Translations under genes and position numbers: made by a program
The notes under the pieces: generated by a model
Databases searched by the model: none
Seen by the model: only the letters and a program-made list of their open reading frames with translations
What the model was told of the DNA's origin: nothing
NCBI RefSeq assembly: GCF_016864375.1
Contig: NZ_CP069354.1
Location: 372,001 to 436,000, forward strand
Origin: Microvirga sp. VF16
GTDB taxonomy: Bacteria; Pseudomonadota; Alphaproteobacteria; Rhizobiales; Beijerinckiaceae
DNA: 64,000 nucleotides
Reading direction: 5' to 3'
In this document: positions 18,031 through 25,458 of the stretch, in pieces
How positions within the stretch are numbered: the stretch's first letter is position 1
Layout: the number at the start of each line of letters is the position of its first letter

Positions 18031-19329
18031 ATGACGACGATCAGAGACAAGCTCGAAACCATTCTGGAGCGCCTTGCCGGGCGTGCGGCCGACGAACGTG
18101 TGTTTCTGCGCGTTTACGAAGAGGCGGCCCGCGTTGCCGCCGATGCCGCCGATGCGCGGCGCCATGCCGGTCTCTCGCTCGGGCCGCTTGATGGCACAAT
18201 CATCTCGATCAAGGATCTCTTCGATGTGGAGGGCGAGACGACGCTTGCAGGCTCGATTGCCCTGCGCGATGCGCCTGCTGCTGACAGCGATGCGATCATC
18301 GTCCGCCGCCTGCGCCGCGCTGGCGCCGTCATCCTCGGCAAAACCAACATGGTGGAGTTTGCCTTCTCGGGTCTCGGCCTCAATCCGCATTACGGCACGC
18401 CCGGCAATGCGGCAGATCCTTTGCGGATCCCCGGCGGATCGTCATCGGGCGCTGGTGTCTCGGTGGCGGAGGGCACGAGCGAGATTTCCATCGGCAGCGA
18501 TACCGGCGGCTCCGTGCGCATTCCGGCAGCGCTCAACGGTGTCGTCGGCTTCAAGCCGACGGCGCATCGGGTGCCGCTCGACGGTGCCTTCCCCCTCTCG
18601 CCCAGTCTCGATTCCATCGGACCGCTGGCTCGCACCGTGCAGGATTGTGCCGTCACGGATGCCATCATGGCAGGTGAGGAGACACGCGCGTTGAGGCCAC
18701 ATCCCCTGGCCGGATTGCGGATCGGCGTTCCACGCGGTCGCCTGTTCTCGGACACCGAGCCGATGGTGGAGCGGGCCTTCGAGACATCGTTGACGCTCCT
18801 GTCCCGCGTCGGCGCGAGAATCGTCGATCACGGCATCGAGGATCTGCTACAGGAGATGGCGGACACCACCGTCGCGGCCTCCATCGCATCCATCGAGGCA
18901 TCGGAAGTCCATGCGGATTGGTTGGAGACAAAAGCGAAGGAAATCGATCCGCGCGTGCGCTGGTGGATCGCGCGCAGCGGCACTGTGCCGGCACCGATCT
19001 ACATCCGCATGCTGCGCCGCCGGCGCGCGCTCGCGGCCGCCATGGACGAGCGTTTGTCCCCGCTCGACGTGTTGGTGCTGCCGACCACCGCTGTCTCGGC
19101 GCCCCTGATCGCACCGCTGGAAGCCGACGACAAGCTCTACAACAAGATGGACTGGCTGATCCTGCGCAACACCATGTTCGGCAACCAGTTCGATCTGACC
19201 GGTATCTCGCTGCCGATCCCCGGCACGGAGCGGCCGGTCGGACTCATGCTGATAGCGCGCCACGGTCACGACCGGCGGCTTCTCGAGATTGCCGCAGGCG
19301 TCGAGACGATGCTGGCGAGCGGATCGTGA
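18031..19329 (+). CDS. Amidase (amidase signature family)
   Basis: A 432-residue cytosolic amidase. The Ser-cisSer-Lys machinery is visible: Lys61 in SIKDLFDVEG, the Ser cluster IPGGSSSGAG near residues 134-141 and the nucleophile Ser161 in SDTGGSVRIPAAL. The family hydrolyses amides such as aryl or alkyl amides, allophanate or Glu-tRNA(Gln); the substrate cannot be read. It is somewhat short for GatA, and no gatB or gatC is adjacent, so it is not the tRNA amidotransferase. ATG at 18031, within a region upstream that is filled with palindromic repeats. The next gene begins 61 bases downstream. Confidence 0.9.
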   Translation: MTTIRDKLETILERLAGRAADERVFLRVYEEAARVAADAADARRHAGLSLGPLDGTIISIKDLFDVEGETTLAGSIALRDAPAADSDAIIVRRLRRAGAVILGKTNMVEFAFSGLGLNPHYGTPGNAADPLRIPGGSSSGAGVSVAEGTSEISIGSDTGGSVRIPAALNGVVGFKPTAHRVPLDGAFPLSPSLDSIGPLARTVQDCAVTDAIMAGEETRALRPHPLAGLRIGVPRGRLFSDTEPMVERAFETSLTLLSRVGARIVDHGIEDLLQEMADTTVAASIASIEASEVHADWLETKAKEIDPRVRWWIARSGTVPAPIYIRMLRRRRALAAAMDERLSPLDVLVLPTTAVSAPLIAPLEADDKLYNKMDWLILRNTMFGNQFDLTGISLPIPGTERPVGLMLIARHGHDRRLLEIAAGVETMLASGS

Positions 19330-19390
19330 AGGCACAGGATCGAAGGATGACGCGTTATGCCCATTCCGGATTGATCTTGCGAGAAACCGG

Positions 19391-19765
19391 ATGATGCGTC
19401 GCCTGTATCTCTGCCTTGGCTATGCCAGCCTCGTACTGGGCATCGTCGGAATTTTCCTGCCGGTTCTGCCGACAACGCCTTTCGTGCTCGTGTCGGCCTG
19501 GTGCTTTGCCCGCTCGAATCCGGTCCTTGCCGAGCGTTTGTACAACCATCCTCGCTTCGGACCATTGCTAACCGCCTGGCGCGATCAAAGAGCCATTCCG
19601 CTGCACGCCAAATTCTATGCGCTTGCTGCGCTTGTTCTGTCCTACGCCTTGATCCTGTGGCTCACGGAAAATCGCATCCTGCTCGTTATTCTCGCGGCGA
19701 TCATGGGCAGCGTCGGCCTCTACATCGCAACACGCCCGAGACCGCGCGACAGTTCCAACGGCTGA
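19391..19765 (+). CDS. YbaN family (DUF454) inner-membrane protein
   Basis: A 124-residue membrane protein with an N-terminal helix pair (LCLGYASLVLGIVGIFLPVLP) followed by the family sequence TTPFVLVSAWCFARSNP and LYNHPRFGPLL, then two more helices. These are features of DUF454/YbaN. The function is unknown in the family. Two adjacent ATGs at 19391 and 19394 are possible starts. Upstream in-frame codons continue through the amidase end but lack a ribosome site. Confidence 0.85.
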   Translation: MMRRLYLCLGYASLVLGIVGIFLPVLPTTPFVLVSAWCFARSNPVLAERLYNHPRFGPLLTAWRDQRAIPLHAKFYALAALVLSYALILWLTENRILLVILAAIMGSVGLYIATRPRPRDSSNG

Positions 19766-20177
19766 TTCCCGAACAGCTGCGATCGGTGAAATTTGCTGCA
19801 ATTTGAGCACAATTTCCTTGTCGCGCAAGGCTATATAAGAGCGCCGTCTTTGTAGAGCTTCTTATGTTTGGCCAAGTTTGTGCCATGTTGCGGCCCAGGT
19901 TCCGGGTAGGCTGCAAACGTCACGATTGAAGGAGCCACATCATGCGCGGTCTCAGCTTGTCGGTTTTTCTGCTTGCGTCAGCCGCTATGCTCGTGCCGCT
20001 TCTGATTGCTTTGGCATATGCAGTGAGTGTATTGATTTCAGCCCTAATGTTCCCGTGAAACGTTATCGCTTCAATCCATTTTTATTAAGCTATTGTTTGA
20101 CGACATTCAGCAATCTGGTCTGGAACCGGGTGTGTAAGCGGGCGTTGGATTGCGAATTGTCGAACAGGACTTTTCAA
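19766..20177. other. 412-base region holding one very small gene and no other clear feature
   Basis: Apart from the 38-codon frame at 19942-20058 I see no gene. A TATATA box at 19832-19837 has no well-spaced -35. The segment 20040-20170 is more A/T-rich than its surroundings and probably carries the promoter of the exported protein gene at 20178. Confidence 0.4.
19942..20058 (+). CDS. Very small single-span membrane protein (38 aa), hypothetical
   Basis: The frame MRGLSLSVFLLASAAMLVPL continues through LLIALAYAVSVLISALMFP, 38 residues that are almost wholly one hydrophobic helix. A GAAGGAG ribosome site lies 6-7 bases upstream of the ATG at 19942, better than for most genes here. Small hydrophobic proteins of this kind often modulate membrane complexes. 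I do not recognise a family. It is the sort of gene automatic annotation usually omits. Confidence 0.5.
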   Translation: MRGLSLSVFLLASAAMLVPLLIALAYAVSVLISALMFP

Positions 20178-20504
20178 ATGCGAAAAATGATTCTCCTTGC
20201 CGTCGCAGCCATGGGTTCAAGTTTCTTCGTTGCCTCGTCCTCCTCGGCTCAGCCGCAGATCCAGTTTGGTATCGGACCCGATGGCCGTCCGCAGATCGGT
20301 GTGCGCGACCCCGAGCAGGAGCGCTACGAACGCCGTGAACGCCGGCGAGAGGAGCGTGCCCGCGCCTATGAAGCCGGTCGCCGGGATGCTCTGCGCGAAG
20401 AGCGCCGTTATGACGTTTATGAGAGCCGCTGCCGCAACATCACCATTCATGAAGAGAACGAGTGGGGCCGCACGGTCACGCGGCGGGTCCGCCGCTGCGA
20501 TTGA
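20178..20504 (+). CDS. Small exported Arg-rich protein, paralog A
   Basis: A 108-residue protein with a signal peptide (ILLAVAAMGSSFFVASSSSA) followed by a short QIQFGIGPDGRPQIGV segment, a highly charged RRERRREERARAYEAGRRD stretch, and a C-terminal module with two Cys: CRNITIHEENEWGRTVTRR then VRRC. The same arrangement recurs in the gene at 22168. The two Cys could form a disulfide in the periplasm. The start at 20178 is set by the signal peptide; an open frame upstream to 19878 is not similar to a protein. Function unknown. Confidence 0.8.
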   Translation: MRKMILLAVAAMGSSFFVASSSSAQPQIQFGIGPDGRPQIGVRDPEQERYERRERRREERARAYEAGRRDALREERRYDVYESRCRNITIHEENEWGRTVTRRVRRCD

Positions 20505-20542
20505 CGTCGATGTGAATCCACGGATGTCACGCGTTCGGCCTG

Positions 20543-20821
20543 CTACGCCCGGGGATTCGCGCTTTCCGCTGTAAGCCTGGGAAGCTCCTTCGTCATCCAT
20601 TCCACCATCTGATCGTTGGTCTTCAGATGGCTCGGCATGGGAATGAACGGGCCATGGGATTCGTAGATGGCCATGGGGTCTCGTGCGCCCAGAATCGGAT
20701 CGAGATCGTCCTCGATCTCGGGCGTGATGGTTCTGCCGCCGAACCATGTGAGAAGCAGCAGGAGCATTCCGACGGCGCCGGCCAGAACAACGAGCAAGGA
20801 TATTGCCAAGTCTGCGACCAC
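20543..20821 (-). CDS. Hypothetical single-span membrane protein
   Basis: A 92-residue protein from a GTG start at 20819-20821. One N-terminal membrane helix (SLLVVLAGAVGMLLLLLTWFGG) is followed by a soluble tail with acidic EIEDDLDPILG and PSHLKTNDQMVEWMTKELPR. I do not recognise the family. It converges with the exported protein gene at 20178, with 38 bases between the stops. Confidence 0.6.
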   Translation of the reverse strand: MVADLAISLLVVLAGAVGMLLLLLTWFGGRTITPEIEDDLDPILGARDPMAIYESHGPFIPMPSHLKTNDQMVEWMTKELPRLTAESANPRA

Positions 20822-21066
20822 AGGTTCCTTCCCTGCACTGCGAAGCTCCCCACCCGCATACTCAGCCTAGCACCGAAAGGCCCGCGGTCCAACGCCGTAA
20901 AACAGGTCGTGCGAGTCAGAATCTTGCCCACATTTTCGCACTTGCGAGGAACCGCGCTCAAGAGCTTGAGGTTGAAATTTAGATCACCTCGCTGAGCGGC
21001 GATTGCGTTCTTTCGGCGCCAGTGAGGGGATGCGGAGCGATCGATCCAGCCGGACGGGAGGCGCCC

Positions 21067-21639
21067 ATGAGAACGTATTATGTGTTCCAGTCCAAGACGA
21101 CTCCCGAGCTGCGCGGCTTCACGGAGGGCGCGACGGGCGAAATGTTGCCGGTCGAGCAGGGGCCTTGGACCCTCGTCCAGCAGGTCGGTCCCGATGACGA
21201 GTGGACGCTCAATGTCAGCCGGGCCGTCGTCGCCGCCGGGATCATCGAGAATGGCTTCTACCTTTGGGGGCCGATCAACCGGTCGGACTCCTGGCATCCG
21301 GTGATCGAGAGCGACCGCGTGGAAGGCACCGCCGTCTACGGTCCACTGGACACGCAGATCGGCACCATCAAGCGCCTGCTGATCGAGAAGGTGAGCGGAC
21401 GGGTTCTTTATGTGGACGTGACCTTCGGCGGCTTCCTCGGTCTCGGTGTTCACCACCATACGATCCCGTGGGAGAAGCTGTCCTACGACACGGAGCTCGA
21501 GGGCTACCGCACGGATGTGACGGAGGCTCAGGTCCAGGGCGCGCCCTCATTCTACGGCGACGATCAGGTTTGGCCCGACCGCAAGCGTGAGCAGGAGATG
21601 CGGGATTACTGGCATGACATCCCGAGAGGCCCGATCTGA
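21067..21639 (+). CDS. PRC-barrel domain protein
   Basis: A 190-residue protein. The C-terminal half is a PRC barrel: GTAVYGPLDTQIGTIKRLLI, RVLYVDVTFGGFLGLG, HHTIPWEKLSYDTELEGY and a tail QVQGAPSFY. The N-terminal ~75 residues, starting MRTYYVFQSKT, have no family I can name. PRC barrels bind proteins or RNA and are often stress-linked in Hyphomicrobiales. The ATG at 21067 has GGGAGG 6-11 bases upstream, deciding the start over the upstream in-frame ATG at 21022. Confidence 0.85.
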   Translation: MRTYYVFQSKTTPELRGFTEGATGEMLPVEQGPWTLVQQVGPDDEWTLNVSRAVVAAGIIENGFYLWGPINRSDSWHPVIESDRVEGTAVYGPLDTQIGTIKRLLIEKVSGRVLYVDVTFGGFLGLGVHHHTIPWEKLSYDTELEGYRTDVTEAQVQGAPSFYGDDQVWPDRKREQEMRDYWHDIPRGPI

Positions 21640-21767
21640 TTTCGTGCCGATCCAGCGAAGAGTCTATCGCTCCTTCTGAAGAGTGATGCGATCTGTCGAC
21701 AAAGTCTCACGGGCGGGGCGTGAGGCTGGTATGATGCAGTCGTCCCTTGGTTCCTTTGGAGGGTTCC

Positions 21768-21965
21768 ATGAAGGAGCACATGTTCAAGATCGGCCAAGTC
21801 GTTCGCCCCAGCGCCGCCGCCCCAAACCTCCCCCGGGATCTGTTCAGAATTCTCCGCCTCCTGCCCTCCACGGCCGGCGGTGTGCCGCTCTATTGCATCA
21901 AAAGCCAAGCGGAGCTGATCGAGCGTGTGGTCGAGCAGACCGAGATCGAGGCCGCGCCGCGCTAG
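21768..21965 (+). CDS. Small conserved protein of unknown function
   Basis: A 65-residue protein, MKEHMFKIGQVVRPSAAAP through LYCIKSQAELIERVVEQTEI. The pattern FKIGQVVR, a central FRILRLLP and YCIKS...ERVVEQTEI resembles small rhizobial proteins that I have seen annotated only as hypothetical. A GGAGG lies 5-10 bases upstream of the ATG at 21768. Confidence 0.65.
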   Translation: MKEHMFKIGQVVRPSAAAPNLPRDLFRILRLLPSTAGGVPLYCIKSQAELIERVVEQTEIEAAPR

Positions 21966-22167
21966 CATTGAGAGCGGAAGCTTGGCTGCAGGCAAGCGTC
22001 GGCTTTGCGTATTTGTCCCCATTCTTGTCGTTGTTTGTAGTTATTGTCCTAAGGCATTAGCGTACAGTCGCGCTCTCCGGGTGTGATGCGTTCTGTCGTT
22101 CCATTTCATGAAACGTAAAGCGAAGTAATGCGTTGGTCATCCAATGCCAATACGTGGAGATGGAACG

Positions 22168-22452
22168 ATGAGGAAATCAGCTTGGCTCTTGGCAGCCGCT
22201 TTAATTGGTTCGAGCGTTGTCGTTTCAACGCCTTCATCTGCTCAAGTGCAGTTCGGAATCGGCCCCGATGGCCCGAGCGTCCGCGTTGGGCCTGATCGGG
22301 ATCGTTACGAGCGTCGCTATATCGAGCGCCGTCGCGTCTACGACCGCGACGACCTGTCGACCGGCAGCATCAACCGGTGCCGCACCGTGGTGATCCGTGA
22401 GGAAGAACCCGATGGCGACATCGTCACGCGCCGCATCCGCCGCTGCCGCTAG
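22168..22452 (+). CDS. Small exported Arg-rich protein, paralog B
   Basis: A 94-residue protein with a signal peptide (RKSAWLLAAALIGSSVVVST), the segment VQFGIGPDGPSVRVGPDRD, an Arg-rich middle (YERRYIERRRVYDRD) and the C-terminal module CRTVVIREEEPDGDIVTRR then IRRC. It aligns over most of its length with the gene at 20178, but lacks much of the charged middle. The ATG at 22168 follows TGGAGATGGAACG. A perfect-stem terminator lies 23 bases after its stop. Confidence 0.8.
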   Translation: MRKSAWLLAAALIGSSVVVSTPSSAQVQFGIGPDGPSVRVGPDRDRYERRYIERRRVYDRDDLSTGSINRCRTVVIREEEPDGDIVTRRIRRCR

Positions 22453-22475
22453 TGAATATCGAATTCGATCCGTCA

Positions 22476-22504
22476 GGGAGGCGCTAAAGCGCCTCCCGAT
22501 TTTT
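22476..22504. terminator. Intrinsic terminator, probably bidirectional
   Basis: GGGAGGCGC at 22476-22484 and GCGCCTCCC at 22489-22497 form a perfect 9-base stem with a TAAA loop, followed by GATTTTT. It lies between two convergent genes (the exported protein and the aldehyde dehydrogenase). Confidence 0.85.
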
Positions 22505-22522
22505 GCCAAGGCGATCACGCAA

Positions 22523-23926
22523 TCAGCCCTCGACGAGCACGCTCTTGATGTTGGTGAACTCGCGGATGCCGAAACGCGCGCATTCGCGGCCGTAGCCTGA
22601 TTCCTTCACGCCGCCGAAGGGCATGCGCGGGTCGGAGCGTACATTCGCGTTCACAAAGCTCATGCCGGCTTCCAATTCCTCGGCGGCAATGCGCTCGCCC
22701 CGCTCCAGATTCTCGGTCAGGACGCCGGAACCCAAGCCGAAGGGCGAAGCATTGGCGATGCCGATGGCTTCTGCCTCGTCGGCGGCCTCAATGATCGCCG
22801 CCACAGGGCCGAAGACCTCCTCGTCATAGGCCGGCATGCCGGGCCGCACATCCGTGAGCACCGTTGCCGGATACCACGCACCCGGCCGGCCCGGCACTTC
22901 GCCGCCGAGAAGCAGGCGTGCCCCCTTCTCGAGGCTTCTTCGCACCTGATCGTGGATCTCGTCACGCGCCTTGATGCTCTGCATGGGCCCGAGCTTCGTG
23001 GCCTCATCACGCGGATCTCCCATCGGATAGGCTCTCATGGCCTCGACGAAGGCGCGCTCGAAGGCCTCGCGCACGCTTTTCTGCACGATGAAGCGCTTGC
23101 CGGCGATGCAGCTTTGCCCGCCATTGACCATGCGGGCGGCAGCGCAGACGCGAGCCGCCTTCTCGATGTTGGCGTCGTCCAGAACGAGATAGGCATCGGA
23201 GCCGCCGAGCTCGAGCACGCTTTTCTTCAGCACGGCCCCGGCAGCACCCGCCACCTGGCGTCCGGCCGTCACGCTGCCTGTCAGCGTGACGGCGGCGATG
23301 GATGGCGCTTCGATCACGGCGCGCACATCCCGGCTCGGGATGAGAAGCGTGCGAAAAAGATGTTTCGGAAAGCCCGCCTCCTGAAACACGCTCTCGATGG
23401 CGAGAGCACATCCCGGCACATTGCTGGCATGTTTGAGCACACCCGCATTGCCGGCCATGAGCGTCGGTGCGGCGAAGCGAAAGACTTGCCAGAACGGGAA
23501 ATTCCACGGCATGACGGCGAGCACCACGCCGAGGGGATTGAACGTCACGAAAGCCCTAGGGCCGCCGAGATCGACCGGCTCGCGGGCCAGATAGCGCTCC
23601 GCATTCTCGGCGAAGTGATCGCAGTTGAAGGCGCATTTCTCGATCTCGGCCAGACCCTCCTTGCGGGTCTTGCCCATCTCGTCGGTCATGATCCCGGCCA
23701 ATTCCGTCTGCCGGCGCCGCAGCACTGCCGCGGCCGTCTTCATGAGGCCGGCGCGATGGCTGAAGGATGTCCGGCGCCATTCCTCGAAAGCCTGACGGGT
23801 CTGCTGCGCGATGGCGAGCGCCTCGTCCTGTGTGTGCCCCTCATAGGTCCGGCCCATTTGTCCGGTCGCCGGATCGACGGTCTCGAAATGCGGCCTGGTA
23901 TCGGGCGCGCGGGTGCTCTCGTCCAT
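22523..23926 (-). CDS. NAD(P)-dependent aldehyde dehydrogenase, succinate-semialdehyde dehydrogenase type (Sad/YneI-like)
   Basis: A 467-residue aldehyde dehydrogenase. The catalytic Cys is in VNGGQSCIAGKRF, the general-base Glu in LELGGSDAYLV and the NAD-binding Gly motif in VTLTGSVTAGR. AVMPWNFPFWQVFRF is the usual substrate/oxyanion-region motif. The shorter length and the MGDPRDEATKLGPM stretch suit the Sad/GabD group that oxidises succinate semialdehyde to succinate, feeding the TCA cycle. Substrate assignment is by family resemblance. GGGAGGAT upstream supports the ATG at 23926. No GABA transaminase is adjacent. Confidence 0.88.
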   Translation of the reverse strand: MDESTRAPDTRPHFETVDPATGQMGRTYEGHTQDEALAIAQQTRQAFEEWRRTSFSHRAGLMKTAAAVLRRRQTELAGIMTDEMGKTRKEGLAEIEKCAFNCDHFAENAERYLAREPVDLGGPRAFVTFNPLGVVLAVMPWNFPFWQVFRFAAPTLMAGNAGVLKHASNVPGCALAIESVFQEAGFPKHLFRTLLIPSRDVRAVIEAPSIAAVTLTGSVTAGRQVAGAAGAVLKKSVLELGGSDAYLVLDDANIEKAARVCAAARMVNGGQSCIAGKRFIVQKSVREAFERAFVEAMRAYPMGDPRDEATKLGPMQSIKARDEIHDQVRRSLEKGARLLLGGEVPGRPGAWYPATVLTDVRPGMPAYDEEVFGPVAAIIEAADEAEAIGIANASPFGLGSGVLTENLERGERIAAEELEAGMSFVNANVRSDPRMPFGGVKESGYGRECARFGIREFTNIKSVLVEG

Positions 23927-23996
23927 GACATGATCCTCCCCGATTCGAATTCCGACTCAGCAAAGGAACGGTCCGAAAAGGGGCGTGTTCCGATGC

Positions 23997-24728
23997 CTAT
24001 GCTGCGGCCGCATGCAGCGGACGGGATGGAGCGTCGGCCGTAATCGCCGGCGTCATCATGCGTCCGCGGTTGATCAGGGCGACGACGTTAGACGCGAGCG
24101 TCAGTGCGGCGCGATCCGACCGTCCGCGCTGCAGACCATGCACGTAGAGCCGCATCAGTTCGACGGTAACATAGTGGAACGCGACCTCCGATCCGCGGGC
24201 GAGCTTCATCCGCCGCGAGGCCGTCATGAGCTTTTCGAGATACAGGGACTGCTCGGCCTGTGGCTCTGCCAAGAAGCCGCTCAAGCCATCGAATGTGGTC
24301 TCGAAGTGATCCCACAGGAGAGCAAGATTCTTGGCGGATTTGTCCTGCTGCTCCGGTGCAAGCGCCCGAAATTCGGCTAGGAGGTTCCAAATCGGATCAG
24401 CATTGAGCGCTTCCTCTTCAGCACTGGCGAGTGGAATGAACGGCAATAGCGCTCGTGTGTGTGAGAGCAGGGCGGGGCGCAGTGCATCCCAGCTGGCAAA
24501 CGCCTTTGGAAGAACGATCAGGGCAGTGGCGAGAACGGTCTGATCGAGCACGACACCGGCGCGCTCAAGCGCGGGACGCGCCGCCAGCCTGCACGTCTCG
24601 ATGAACTGCCATCGCAGATGGCACAGCCTGTAGAACTGCTCGAGTTTCTCAAAAAGTCGGTCTTGCGGTTCATGATCGATCGACCAGGGGAAGGTGAAGT
24701 CACTTCGAGGCTGAGGCGGGCTGCTCAT
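23997..24728 (-). CDS. Hypothetical helical protein
   Basis: A 243-residue protein that I cannot assign. It appears mostly helical, with no signal peptide and no clear membrane span: QDRLFEKLEQFYRLCHLRWQ, AEPQAEQSLYLEKLMTASRR and LMRLYVHGLQRGRSDRAALT. The C-terminal tail is Ala/Pro-rich. It lies 70 bases upstream of the aldehyde dehydrogenase gene in the same direction. Codon choice looks like that of its neighbours. No family or partner can be inferred. Confidence 0.65.
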   Translation of the reverse strand: MSSPPQPRSDFTFPWSIDHEPQDRLFEKLEQFYRLCHLRWQFIETCRLAARPALERAGVVLDQTVLATALIVLPKAFASWDALRPALLSHTRALLPFIPLASAEEEALNADPIWNLLAEFRALAPEQQDKSAKNLALLWDHFETTFDGLSGFLAEPQAEQSLYLEKLMTASRRMKLARGSEVAFHYVTVELMRLYVHGLQRGRSDRAALTLASNVVALINRGRMMTPAITADAPSRPLHAAAA

Positions 24729-25058
24729 GAGGCTGATGATCCGATCCGCAAATCGCTTCCAACACGGCTCAGCTCATACAGGGGCAATCCAGGCAACTTT
24801 GAGGCTCTTGCCGCCCATCGGATCAGTTCATTTCAGCTCAGGCGTATTTTTCTCCGCGACATGGGTTTATGGGCAGGAAATAGGTCGATGATCTTATGTT
24901 TATGGCTTCACGATGCGCACGCGCTGGGGCGCCCTTGAACCTTGGCCTGTGATGCTTAAGTCCTGAAAGTCCCCGATCCGGGCCCCTCTGACGCGAGCCG
25001 TGCCGGCCCTCGCGTGATGTCGGATCTTTCCCGATCCGATGCCGGCGCAGAGGTGAGA
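24729..25058. other. Intergenic region with two hairpins, no gene
   Basis: 330 bases between divergent genes. ACGCGAG at 24991-24997 pairs with CTCGCGT at 25009-25015, and TCGGATC at 25020-25026 pairs with GATCCGA at 25033-25039. Neither is followed by a U tract, and both lie in the leader of the gene at 25059. The remaining part is somewhat A/T-rich and has no reading frame with a ribosome site. Confidence 0.45.
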
Positions 25059-25367
25059 ATGCTTCAAGACCTATTGGCATTCGTCGTCAGCGTGCTGATC
25101 GTCGATCCACTCCAGGCGGAGATGAGGGACCGCCTGGCCCAGATCCGAGCGCCTCAGGCCATCATTGCCGACGTGCGTACCTGCGCCGAAACCTCTCTGC
25201 CGAAGCTCGCCGATCGCGCCATGGCCGAGCCGCTTTGGGTCGTCACAACCGCCCTGAACGTCTGGACCGGCAACACCGCTCCCGAGGAGGTCCTCGGCGG
25301 CACATCGGCGGAGTGTAACGCCGCCATCAAAGCGGCGAGGGTCTATCTGGAGAGCCGCGGGGCGTAA
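25059..25367 (+). CDS. Hypothetical small protein
   Basis: A 102-residue protein. It begins MLQDLLAFVVSVLIVDPLQA, which may be a weak membrane or amphipathic helix, followed by a helical domain with two Cys (VRTCAETSLPKLADRAM and GGTSAECNAAIKAARVYL). AGAGGTGAGA precedes the ATG at 25059, favouring this start over the ATG at 25014. I do not recognise a family. Confidence 0.6.
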   Translation: MLQDLLAFVVSVLIVDPLQAEMRDRLAQIRAPQAIIADVRTCAETSLPKLADRAMAEPLWVVTTALNVWTGNTAPEEVLGGTSAECNAAIKAARVYLESRGA

Positions 25368-25458
25368 TCTCGTACCGCGGCGGCGGCCCTTCGGGTCCGC
25401 ACGATGCGCCAGGGGTGGGCCGCTTGCAGGCCCACCGACCGGAGTTCTGGTGCTTCTG

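Noticed and set aside
18031..19329. Possible GatA subunit of Glu-tRNA(Gln) amidotransferase
   Set aside because: Shorter than usual GatA and no gatB or gatC next to it; kept as a general amidase.
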